Shown: positions 8,486 through 15,689 of the stretch, one piece after another
Position numbering within the stretch: position 1 is the first letter of the stretch
How the letters are laid out: each line of letters begins with the position of its first letter
From: Pseudomonas sp. GM18
GTDB lineage: Bacteria; Pseudomonadota; Gammaproteobacteria; Pseudomonadales; Pseudomonadaceae
Direction: 5' to 3'
DNA: 64,000 bases
Assembly: GCF_000282195.1 (NCBI RefSeq)
Contig: NZ_AKJT01000062.1
Span: forward strand, 47,876 to 111,875
Program-made: the position numbers and the translations under genes
The notes under the pieces: generated by a model
What the model saw: only the letters and a program-made list of their open reading frames with translations
What the model was told of the DNA's origin: nothing
Database searches by the model: none

Positions 8486-8513
8486 GCCCCGCACTTGGCG
8501 GGGCATTTTTTTT
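8486..8513 (+). terminator. Rho-independent terminator of pchP
   Basis: Perfect 7-bp GC stem GCCCCGC / GCGGGGC with a 5-base loop, followed by A and eight T. It sits 130 bases after the pchP stop, just past the repeat, and faces the end of ilvD. Confidence 0.9.
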
Positions 8514-8529
8514 GTTCGACGGCTAAGTA

Positions 8530-10371
8530 TTACAACCCGTCGAGCATCGCTTTGTTACGCACGGCACCTTTGTCGGCGCTGGTCGCCAACAGGGCATAGG
8601 CTTTCAGAGCGGTGGTCACTTTACGTGGACGTTTTTCCACCGGCTTCCAGCCTTTCTTGTCCTGCTCGACCCGGCGCGCGGCCAGTTCTTCGTCGCTGAT
8701 CAACAGGTTGATCGAGCGGTTCGGGATGTCGATCAGGACCTTGTCGCCATCCTGCACCAGACCGATCGCGCCGCCGGCAGCGGCTTCTGGCGAAGCGTGG
8801 CCGATGGACAGGCCCGAAGTACCGCCGGAGAAACGGCCGTCGGTGAGCAGGGCGCAGGCTTTGCCCAGGCCTTTGGATTTCAGGTAAGAGGTCGGGTAGA
8901 GCATTTCCTGCATGCCCGGGCCGCCTTTAGGGCCTTCGTAACGAATGATCACGATGTCGCCGGCCTTCACTTCGTCGGCGAGGATGCCGCGTACGGCGCT
9001 GTCCTGGCTTTCGAAGATCTTCGCGTTGCCTTCGAAGACGTGGATCGACTCGTCGACACCGGCGGTTTTCACCACGCAACCGTCCAGCGCGATGTTGCCG
9101 TACAGAACGGCGAGGCCGCCCTCTTTCGAGTAAGCGTGTTCGACACTGCGGATGCAGCCGTTTTCACGGTCGTCGTCCAGGGTTTCCCAACGGGTCGACT
9201 GGCTGAACGCGGTTTGCGTCGGGATGCCCGCAGGACCGGCCTTGAAGAAGTGATGCACCGCTTCGTCGTTGGTCTGGGTGATGTCCCACTTGGCGATACC
9301 TTCGGCCATGGTCTTGCTGTGTACGGTCGGCAGGTCGGTGTGCAACAGGCCGCCACGGGCCAGGGAGCCGAGGATGCTGAAAATCCCGCCAGCACGGTGC
9401 ACGTCTTCCATGTGGTACTTCTGGATGTTCGGCGCGACCTTGCACAGTTGCGGTACATGGCGGGAGAGGCGGTCGATGTCGCGCAGGTCGAAATCGATCT
9501 CGGCTTCCTGGGCCGCGGCCAGCAAGTGCAGGATGGTGTTGGTGGAACCGCCCATGGCGATGTCCAGGGTCATGGCGTTTTCGAACGCCTTGAAGTTGGC
9601 GATGTTGCGCGGCAATACCGACTCATCGTTCTCGCCGTAGTAGCGCTTGCACAGCTCGACGATGGTGCGGCCGGCTTGCAGGAACAGCTGTTCGCGATCG
9701 CTGTGGGTGGCCAGGGTCGAACCGTTGCCCGGCAACGCGAGACCGAGTGCTTCGGTCAGGCAGTTCATCGAGTTGGCGGTGAACATGCCGGAGCAGGAGC
9801 CGCAAGTAGGGCAGGCGCTACGCTCGTACTCGGCGACCTTCTCGTCAGAGGCGCTGGAGTCGGCGGCGATTACCATGGCGTCGACCAGGTCGAGACCGTG
9901 GCTGGCCAGTTTGGTCTTGCCGGCTTCCATCGGGCCGCCAGATACGAAGATCACCGGGATGTTCAGGCGCAGGGCGGCCATCAGCATGCCAGGGGTGATC
10001 TTGTCGCAGTTGGAGATGCAGACGATGGCGTCGGCGCAGTGGGCGTTAACCATGTATTCGACGGAGTCGGCGATGATCTCGCGGCTCGGCAGCGAATAGA
10101 GCATGCCGTCGTGGCCCATGGCGATGCCGTCATCCACGGCGATGGTGTTGAATTCTTTGGCTACGCCGCCGGCCCGTTCGATTTCACGAGCGACCAGTTG
10201 ACCCAGGTCCTTGAGGTGCACGTGGCCCGGTACGAACTGGGTAAAGGAGTTGGCAATGGCGATGATCGGCTTCTTGAAGTCGTCATCTTTCATCCCCGTG
10301 GCGCGCCACAGAGCGCGAGCACCGGCCATGTTGCGACCGTGGGTGGATGTTTTCGAGCGGTAATCAGGCAT
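8530..10371 (-). CDS. ilvD: Dihydroxy-acid dehydratase
   Basis: A 613-residue enzyme of valine, leucine and isoleucine synthesis, dehydrating 2,3-dihydroxy acids to 2-oxo acids with an Fe-S cluster. Cluster-binding cysteines lie in CISNCDKITPGM and SACPTCGSCSGMFTANSMNC. The C-terminal ALLTDGRFSGGTSGLSIGHA loop is the active-site serine region. Length and motifs are as expected for the family. It is transcribed alone; the 258-bp spacer on its upstream side separates it from the peptide cluster and holds no credible gene. Confidence 0.97.
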   Translation of the reverse strand: MPDYRSKTSTHGRNMAGARALWRATGMKDDDFKKPIIAIANSFTQFVPGHVHLKDLGQLVAREIERAGGVAKEFNTIAVDDGIAMGHDGMLYSLPSREIIADSVEYMVNAHCADAIVCISNCDKITPGMLMAALRLNIPVIFVSGGPMEAGKTKLASHGLDLVDAMVIAADSSASDEKVAEYERSACPTCGSCSGMFTANSMNCLTEALGLALPGNGSTLATHSDREQLFLQAGRTIVELCKRYYGENDESVLPRNIANFKAFENAMTLDIAMGGSTNTILHLLAAAQEAEIDFDLRDIDRLSRHVPQLCKVAPNIQKYHMEDVHRAGGIFSILGSLARGGLLHTDLPTVHSKTMAEGIAKWDITQTNDEAVHHFFKAGPAGIPTQTAFSQSTRWETLDDDRENGCIRSVEHAYSKEGGLAVLYGNIALDGCVVKTAGVDESIHVFEGNAKIFESQDSAVRGILADEVKAGDIVIIRYEGPKGGPGMQEMLYPTSYLKSKGLGKACALLTDGRFSGGTSGLSIGHASPEAAAGGAIGLVQDGDKVLIDIPNRSINLLISDEELAARRVEQDKKGWKPVEKRPRKVTTALKAYALLATSADKGAVRNKAMLDGL

Positions 10372-10629
10372 GGAGCACTCCGGGCGGCAAATCAGGTATC
10401 AAAAGGGAAGTGAGCTTCTATTGACGTCTGGAACACTCAGAAATGGCCGTGTGTCCGGAAGTTGCCGATAACTTTGCGGGATCGCCGCGCGCTTCAGCTT
10501 GAGCTCATAAACCCGCCGGGGGATGACTGGCGATGAATCTCGCGATTCTACACCGCTGGCGTCAGGAGGGAATGCCGGAAAGTGTTGATCCGGTACCGAC
10601 ACAACGCACGGGATGACGACCGGCAGGTA

Positions 10630-11838
10630 TCAACCTGCCTTCAGCGCCAGATGCCGCCGTGTGATCATTACATTCAGGCCAAGACCCACGGCACTCAAGG
10701 TCAAGTAGCACAAGGCGAGCGCTGTGGTCAGGTCCTCGGAAACGAGATTGATGACCACGCTGATGACTCCACCGCACATGAAAATCAGCACGCCACCGAC
10801 CGAGGTAGACGTTCCGGCATTCTGTGGGTAGAGACTCATGGCTTTGGAGTTGGCGATTGGTCTGGCAATGGTGGTGCCTGCTGTACAAATCAGCATGGGT
10901 ATCAGCACCGCCGTAGCGGAGAGCCCGAACTGATCCGCCAGCCACAGCATGACCAACCCTGACAAAGCGATCAGCCCCAGACCGATGACTATCTGTGTAT
11001 TGGCCTGCAGGTGCCGATGCAGGGCGCTGGCGACAATCCCGCCAAACACATAGGCGACGCCATACAGCAATAGCGCCCAGGCAAATTCGTATGGCGAAAG
11101 CGCCAGACGCTCCATGAAGATGATCGGGGAAATGACAATGAACGAAAAATGGCAGGCGAAGGCCAAGGCAGAGATCAGCCAGTAACCCATGAAGCGTCGA
11201 TCCGAGCACACGCGCCGATAGGCACTGAAAAACCGTCCATGCGACACAACGTGAAGGTGTGGGGTTTCGTCAAGCAGAACGCAGGCTTTAAGCCAAACAA
11301 TGACGGCCAGCGTTATAAACACATAAAAGCTGCCCTGCCAGCCCATCTGCAACTGCAACCAGGTCCCCAACAGGGGGGATATTGAAATGAACACCCCGCC
11401 ACCCGTCACCATCCAGATTCTGATTCGCTCCTGCTCCTTGCCGACGAATAAGTCCTGAACCAGTGCTTGGGATAGCACGAAGGATCCGCAACCAACCGCC
11501 TGGATCACGCGAAAGAACAAAAACCAGCTGTATTCGCTGGAAACCAGGCAACCCGTCGCACCGACCACCGCGATTGCGATACCTGCCAGCAGCAGCTTCT
11601 TGCGTCCCCACAAGTCTGACAACGGCCCGACCAGCACTACGGACAATGCCAGACCAATGGCGAACACACTGACGGACAGGGCAATCTCGGACGGCGAGGT
11701 CCGAAAGTAGTCGGAAAGATCGGGAAAGGACGGGAGCACCACATCGAGAGGGAAGACGCCGAGCAGCGTCATTGTCATCAACAGAATGAACGTGGCCCGA
11801 CGTTTTTCGACACTGGATGTATCGCTTCCTTTATCCAT
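10630..11838 (-). CDS. MFS exporter, Bcr/CflA-like, of the peptide cluster
   Basis: A 402-residue major facilitator protein with about 12 hydrophobic helices. The loop after helix 2 carries MFS motif A (GPLSDLWGRKKLLLAG), and helix 1 has the FPLDVVLPSFPDL sequence usual in DHA1 Bcr/CflA drug exporters. Its ATG overlaps the end of the diiron oxygenase gene by 8 bases, so it is the last gene of the four-gene unit and very probably exports the product or gives immunity to it. The stop codon lies inside a 7-bp hairpin (GGCAGGT / ACCTGCC, 10622-10639) that has no T-tract. Substrate unknown; the export role is inferred from position. Confidence 0.88.
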   Translation of the reverse strand: MDKGSDTSSVEKRRATFILLMTMTLLGVFPLDVVLPSFPDLSDYFRTSPSEIALSVSVFAIGLALSVVLVGPLSDLWGRKKLLLAGIAIAVVGATGCLVSSEYSWFLFFRVIQAVGCGSFVLSQALVQDLFVGKEQERIRIWMVTGGGVFISISPLLGTWLQLQMGWQGSFYVFITLAVIVWLKACVLLDETPHLHVVSHGRFFSAYRRVCSDRRFMGYWLISALAFACHFSFIVISPIIFMERLALSPYEFAWALLLYGVAYVFGGIVASALHRHLQANTQIVIGLGLIALSGLVMLWLADQFGLSATAVLIPMLICTAGTTIARPIANSKAMSLYPQNAGTSTSVGGVLIFMCGGVISVVINLVSEDLTTALALCYLTLSAVGLGLNVMITRRHLALKAG

Positions 11839-12808
11839 CGATAAGTCCTGCCTTCATGAACAGTTGCCGGTTGTAAGGCAGGTCGAAGACCCCGGCCTTT
11901 TTCAAAGCCTGAAGCGTCGCGCCTGCACCGGATCGCGCACGCTGGAGGGTGGCTTGGCGGCTGGCCAGTTCACCGAGAATCTCCGTGACGACGGTCCCGT
12001 CGACACCCGCGCTGTGCAGGCTTTCCCGCAGCCAACGCTCATCGGCTTCGAAGAAAACCCGGATGCTGTCCAGCAGCAGCCTGGCGGCGAACGTGCGTTG
12101 ACGGCTGTTCAGCGTCAGCCACAGGTAATGGAACACTTCTGAGAAATAGCGACTGTGGCGCGCCTCGTCCGCGAGGTGATCCCTGAGCATTGCCTGGACG
12201 CTGGACACCAGGGTGTCACGGCAGACCTCGAGCAGTTCCTTGGCAATGATTGTTTCCGACACGAACCCGACGAGAAACCAGGCCAGCGCCCTGTGTTCTT
12301 CGGGCGCGCGATCGAGCAGGGTGCTCAATCGCGTGATGCGGTGGGGCATGACCGGGCGCAGGCTGATCCCGTAGACCTCGGCAACCTGCTCGGCAAGGCT
12401 ATTGGAAAACAGGGCGTGATAACCCTCGTCGGTATAGAGCTGAAGCGCAGCGGTCTTCATCCGTGAGGGAATGTTGACCTTCAATTCACCGTGGATGATG
12501 GTTTCCACTGAACGGTTGACGATGCGATGTTCGAGCACGGTGGTGTAATCGAGGAAGTACACCAGATGATTGGCCGACAGCCGATGGACGACGGCTTTAC
12601 CTGCCGCTTCGATGGCCGGGTGAGTCAGGTAAGTCAGGAAACCCGGTGGAAACCAGTGGCGTGTTTCCAGTTGCTGCTCCAGGTCTGGCGGTAATAGATA
12701 GTCATGCTCACTGGATCGCACCGACGCGCGGGTATTCCAGTCGACGAGGGTGAAACGAAGAGCCTGGGGAACAGAGCGATCCTGCGAGTCAATGATGGGG
12801 TCGGTCAT
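11831..12808 (-). CDS. AurF-type diiron oxygenase
   Basis: A 325-residue helical diiron protein of the AurF family (p-aminobenzoate N-oxygenase type). All seven expected metal ligands can be placed with family spacing: E93 (VLEHR), E128 and H131 (DEGYH), E185 (VSETII), H211, E215 and H218 (HLADEARH). AurF enzymes usually oxidise amines to hydroxylamines or nitro groups; some relatives do C-H or C-C chemistry. The substrate here is unknown. From its place after a small peptide gene and a SagB-like gene, I infer that it modifies that peptide or something released from it. The ATG at 12808 has GGGAG upstream and overlaps the SagB stop (ATGA); a 15-codon longer start is less likely. Confidence 0.87.
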   Translation of the reverse strand: MTDPIIDSQDRSVPQALRFTLVDWNTRASVRSSEHDYLLPPDLEQQLETRHWFPPGFLTYLTHPAIEAAGKAVVHRLSANHLVYFLDYTTVLEHRIVNRSVETIIHGELKVNIPSRMKTAALQLYTDEGYHALFSNSLAEQVAEVYGISLRPVMPHRITRLSTLLDRAPEEHRALAWFLVGFVSETIIAKELLEVCRDTLVSSVQAMLRDHLADEARHSRYFSEVFHYLWLTLNSRQRTFAARLLLDSIRVFFEADERWLRESLHSAGVDGTVVTEILGELASRQATLQRARSGAGATLQALKKAGVFDLPYNRQLFMKAGLIDG

Positions 12809-13875
12809 TGTTGCGACTCCCGGGTGCTCAGCAGATCTTTCAGTTCCTTGCACATCACTTGCCCGTCGCTGTGACCACAGCCGACAAAAAACAAGGGTTG
12901 TTCTGCGTTGTTCTCGAGCCCCAGCAATGTTTCGACCTGATCGTCCGTCAGTGCGCCGGTCAGCCAGGTGTTCAACCCCAGCGCAGTGGCCACCAACTGG
13001 AACGTCTGAGAAATATGCCCGGCCTCCACAAAGGCCATTCGGTAGGCTCGCGAGTGTTCATATTTCCACCACAGTTTGTCGAAGCGAGCGGTAATGAACA
13101 GGCCCGCGGGCAGGTTATTGATGAAATGTTGCCCACACAGCAACTGGCCCAGTGGCGAGTCAGGTGCCGGGTTGATGAAACTCAGTGCATGGTCGGTGGG
13201 ATGGTAGGCGTAGAGCCCGGGTTTCAGGCCGCTGACGTTATGTACATGTAGAAAGCCTTCGCAGGCATTCAACCCGCCGCCGGATGGGCTGCTGCGTCGG
13301 GCATCGAGACCTTCGACCAGGGTTTCATCGATATCGTTTTCACGCTCATGCAAGTAACCCAGGGACAGGTAAAGCAGTGTGCCAACCTCTTTCAGTGAAA
13401 CCGCTTCATCCGTGAAGGTGCGACAGGTTTTTCGGCTGATCAGAACGTTGGCAAGGGAGTCTTCCGGCAGGCGGGAAGGTTTTGGCAGGGCAATCAGCTC
13501 GCATGCCAGGCGTTCGGTATCCGGCGCGGGGACTGCCAGCACTTCAGTGCAATGATCCAGGTATTGTCTCGACCATTCATGAATATCCTGCGGGATATGT
13601 TCGCAGGGGATGTTCTTGGTGCCGATATGAAATATTTTCGACAGTTCATCCCAACCCCACTCAAGAGTGTGTTGTGTCGAAGTTGTCAATATTCCGCTGT
13701 TTAGAAGTTGGGCGTCTATTATATGGTTGCTGTTATAAAGTTCGGGATCGTCTATAAGTTGTGCAAGCCGGGTTGAATATTCAAGATTCAGTTCGAATTG
13801 TTTGTGGTTTTTGTAATCCCAGACTATTTGGCCGGGCGTGCGAGGAAGTATGAATAGATATGGGTTTATCTGCAT
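12805..13875 (-). CDS. SagB/McbC-type flavin-dependent oxidoreductase
   Basis: A 356-residue protein: an N-terminal region of about 130 residues and a C-terminal nitroreductase-like FMN domain of the SagB peptide-dehydrogenase type. Motifs (numbered from the ATG at 13875) are SRKTCRTF at 147-154, PSGGG at 197-201, the Lys/Tyr region KYEHSRAYR at 271-279, and EAGH at 284-287. Known relatives oxidise azolines to azoles on peptides, working with YcaO cyclodehydratases; none is present here. Its stop overlaps the diiron oxygenase start. The start is uncertain: an in-frame ATG at 13905 adds ten residues, and neither site has a good ribosome binding site. The N-terminal third is strikingly AT-rich (22 G/C in 60 bases at 13681-13740). 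Confidence 0.85.
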   Translation of the reverse strand: MQINPYLFILPRTPGQIVWDYKNHKQFELNLEYSTRLAQLIDDPELYNSNHIIDAQLLNSGILTTSTQHTLEWGWDELSKIFHIGTKNIPCEHIPQDIHEWSRQYLDHCTEVLAVPAPDTERLACELIALPKPSRLPEDSLANVLISRKTCRTFTDEAVSLKEVGTLLYLSLGYLHERENDIDETLVEGLDARRSSPSGGGLNACEGFLHVHNVSGLKPGLYAYHPTDHALSFINPAPDSPLGQLLCGQHFINNLPAGLFITARFDKLWWKYEHSRAYRMAFVEAGHISQTFQLVATALGLNTWLTGALTDDQVETLLGLENNAEQPLFFVGCGHSDGQVMCKELKDLLSTRESQQ

Positions 13876-13911
13876 GGTGGACGGTTCGCTCTGGACGGGT
13901 GCCATAGAACA

Positions 13912-13937
13912 CGCTGGGTAGCCGGCACTCCCCAGCG
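13912..13937 (-). promoter_or_regulatory. Intergenic hairpin between the small peptide gene and the SagB-like gene
   Basis: Perfect 7-bp stem CGCTGGG / CCCAGCG with a 12-base loop, between the peptide stop (13948) and the oxidoreductase start. No T-tract follows, so it is more likely a partial attenuator or a 3' stabiliser of the peptide message. Such an element would give more peptide than enzyme. Confidence 0.55.
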
Positions 13938-13947
13938 TCTCATTTAC

Positions 13948-14019
13948 TTAGCGGGCTTTTGGTGCAACCAGAAAAGCCAGGTTGGCGATTTTGTTAGCTT
14001 CCAGAGTAATTGCTTTCAT
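13948..14019 (-). CDS. Small putative precursor peptide, 23 residues
   Basis: A 23-codon gene, ATG to TAA, preceded at ideal spacing by the strong ribosome binding site AAGGAGT (7 bases before ATG). The peptide starts MKAITLEANK and ends LVAPKAR. It has no Cys, Ser, Tyr or Trp, a single Thr at position 5, and a hydrophobic stretch (LAFLVA) before a basic PKAR tail. The middle could form an amphipathic helix. It is first in a unit with a SagB-like oxidoreductase, an AurF-like oxygenase and an exporter. This is the arrangement of a RiPP precursor, although I recognise no described family. A regulatory leader peptide is an alternative reading. Confidence 0.72.
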   Translation of the reverse strand: MKAITLEANKIANLAFLVAPKAR

Positions 14020-14049
14020 GTTGTTGACTCCTTGTCATTTGATAGTGAG

Positions 14050-14067
14050 TGTCACTTCGAGGTGACA
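14050..14067. promoter_or_regulatory. Inverted repeat overlapping the predicted transcription start of the peptide cluster
   Basis: TGTCAC, six bases, GTGACA: a perfect 6-bp inverted repeat just downstream of the -10 element, where transcription should begin. Its placement suits a repressor operator or a 5' hairpin on the message. No regulator gene lies next to it. Confidence 0.5.
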
Positions 14068-14072
14068 ACTCA

Positions 14073-14100
14073 ATCATAGGCGGTAATGGGCGCTTATCAA
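14073..14100 (-). promoter_or_regulatory. Sigma70-type promoter of the peptide cluster
   Basis: On the minus strand, TTGATA (14100-14095), a 16-base spacer and TATGAT (14078-14073). The predicted start is near 14066, about 45 bases before the peptide ATG. It is one of the better consensus matches in the window. Confidence 0.65.
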
Positions 14101-14114
14101 GAGGATATTAAGTA

Positions 14115-14124
14115 GGAATATTCC
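14115..14124. promoter_or_regulatory. Ten-base palindrome upstream of the peptide-cluster promoter
   Basis: Perfect palindrome GGAATATTCC, 15 bases upstream of the -35 element. The position suits an activator or repressor half-site pair; no binding protein can be named. Confidence 0.35.
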
Positions 14125-14180
14125 AGTAATTTTGTCGGAGCGATCTTGGGTTTGGAACAGTGTTGTAAGTTATATTCTTT

Positions 14181-14211
14181 CAAATAAAAGATGCAGGGAA
14201 ACGTCCTGCAA
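14181..14211 (-). terminator. Probable terminator of rlmI
   Basis: On the minus strand, stem TGCAGG / CCTGCA with a 7-base loop followed by TCTTTTATTTG, about 100 bases after the rlmI stop. It would insulate the peptide cluster from rlmI transcription. Confidence 0.5.
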
Positions 14212-14314
14212 GTCTGTAGGACTGCAAGAGTAAGACGATGGGGCGGAAGGGGGGATGTCGCGGCGCTGGAACGGCTGACGGAGAGCCTGTCGGCTCCCCG
14301 TCAAACCGACGTAC

Positions 14315-15511
14315 TCAGCTGTTTGGCAGCAGACGGCAGGTGATGCTCTTGATGTAGCGGGTTTCGGCAATGGCCGGGTGTACCGGGTGATCCGGTCCCT
14401 GACCGCCGCGCTCGAGCATCTGGATGTTGCGGTCCAGATGACGGGCGCTGGTCAGCAGGATGTTCTGCAGATCGTCTTCCGGCAGGTGCATCGAACACGA
14501 GGCGCTGACCAGGATGCCGTCCTTGCTGAGCAGGCGCATGGCTTGCTCGTTCAGGCGACGGTAGGCGCCTTCACCGTTTTTCATGTCTTTCTTGCGTTTG
14601 ATGAAGGCAGGAGGGTCGGCCACGATGACGTCGAAACGCTCTTCGCTGGCTTTCAGCTCTTTGAGGGCTTCGAACACGTCGCCTTCAATGCAGGTCATTT
14701 TTTCGGCGAAGCCGTTCAGTGCGGCGTTGCGCTCGACGCCGTCGAGGGCGAAGGCCGAAGCATCGACGCAGAACACTTCACTGGCGCCAAAAGCGGCCGC
14801 TTGCACGCCCCAGCCGCCGATGTAGCTGTACAAATCCAGTACGCGTTTACCTTTGGCATAAGGTGCCAGGCGCGCGCGGTTCATGCGGTGGTCGTAGAAC
14901 CAGCCGGTTTTCTGCCCCTGGATGACTGGCGCTTCGAACTTCACGCCGTTCTCTTCCAGCGCCACCCACTCCGGCACCAGGCCGAACACGGTTTCGACGT
15001 AACGATTGAGGCCTTCGGCGTCACGGGCGGCGGAGTCGTTCTTGAACAGGATGCCGCTCGGCTTGAGCACTTGGGTCAGCGCCGCGATCACGTCATCTTT
15101 GTGAGCTTCCATGGTCGCCGAAGCGATCTGGACCACCAGGATGTCGCCGAAACGGTCGACCACCAGGCCTGGCAGCAGGTCGGAGTCGCCGTAGACCAGA
15201 CGATAGAACGGCTTGTCGAACAGGCGATCACGCAGCGACAGGGCGACGTTCAGGCGATGCACCAGCAGCGACTTGTCCAGCGGCAACTTGATGTCGCGCG
15301 ACAGCAGGCGGGCGCAGATCAGATTGTTCGGGCTCATGGCAACGATGCCCAGCGTCTTGCCGCCAGCGGCTTCGAGGATCGCCTGATCGCCAGCCTTGAA
15401 ACCGTGCAATGGGGTGGCGGCTACATCGATTTCGTTGCTGTAGACCCACAGGTGACCGTTGCGCAGGCGTCGGTCGGCGTTGGCTTTGAGGCGCAGGCTA
15501 GGCAGGGACAT
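14315..15511 (-). CDS. rlmI: 23S rRNA (cytosine-1962-C5)-methyltransferase
   Basis: A 398-residue RlmI-type methyltransferase. It has an N-terminal PUA domain (SLRLKANADRRLRNGHLWVY), an EEHE-like beta region, and a C-terminal Rossmann domain with the SAM motif VLDLYSYIGGWGVQAA, the catalytic motif VADPPAFIKRKKD, and a conserved Cys in SASCSMH. The ATG at 15511 fits the family N-terminus; a longer open frame upstream adds 34 unrelated residues. Transcribed alone and opposite to the HDOD gene. Confidence 0.93.
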   Translation of the reverse strand: MSLPSLRLKANADRRLRNGHLWVYSNEIDVAATPLHGFKAGDQAILEAAGGKTLGIVAMSPNNLICARLLSRDIKLPLDKSLLVHRLNVALSLRDRLFDKPFYRLVYGDSDLLPGLVVDRFGDILVVQIASATMEAHKDDVIAALTQVLKPSGILFKNDSAARDAEGLNRYVETVFGLVPEWVALEENGVKFEAPVIQGQKTGWFYDHRMNRARLAPYAKGKRVLDLYSYIGGWGVQAAAFGASEVFCVDASAFALDGVERNAALNGFAEKMTCIEGDVFEALKELKASEERFDVIVADPPAFIKRKKDMKNGEGAYRRLNEQAMRLLSKDGILVSASCSMHLPEDDLQNILLTSARHLDRNIQMLERGGQGPDHPVHPAIAETRYIKSITCRLLPNS

Positions 15512-15689
15512 GACGTCGCTCCGGAAAAAAGAGCGGGAGTATAGCGTGTTGAGGGAGTGGCGGGTTTGACGGACGATGAAACGCGTATGACGCCATCGCC
15601 AGCCCGCACACATATGGATTGAGTTTGACTGGCTGTCGGATCGATCTTTTTAAGGGTTAGAATCCCCGCCTGACCCGGAGTGCGTACTT

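Noticed and set aside
8797..10413. Long plus-strand open frame (538 codons) opposite ilvD
   Set aside because: It is the antisense shadow of the well-supported ilvD gene, caused by high-GC codon bias; no family motifs are visible.
10399..10602. Minus-strand open frame of 67 codons between ilvD and the MFS gene
   Set aside because: No ribosome binding site, no family likeness, and it overlaps the ilvD upstream region; treated as spacer.
12805..14019. Peptide cluster as a classic thiazole/oxazole (TOMM) pathway
   Set aside because: No YcaO or E1-like gene is present, and the peptide has no Cys or Ser and only one Thr, so azole formation is not supported.
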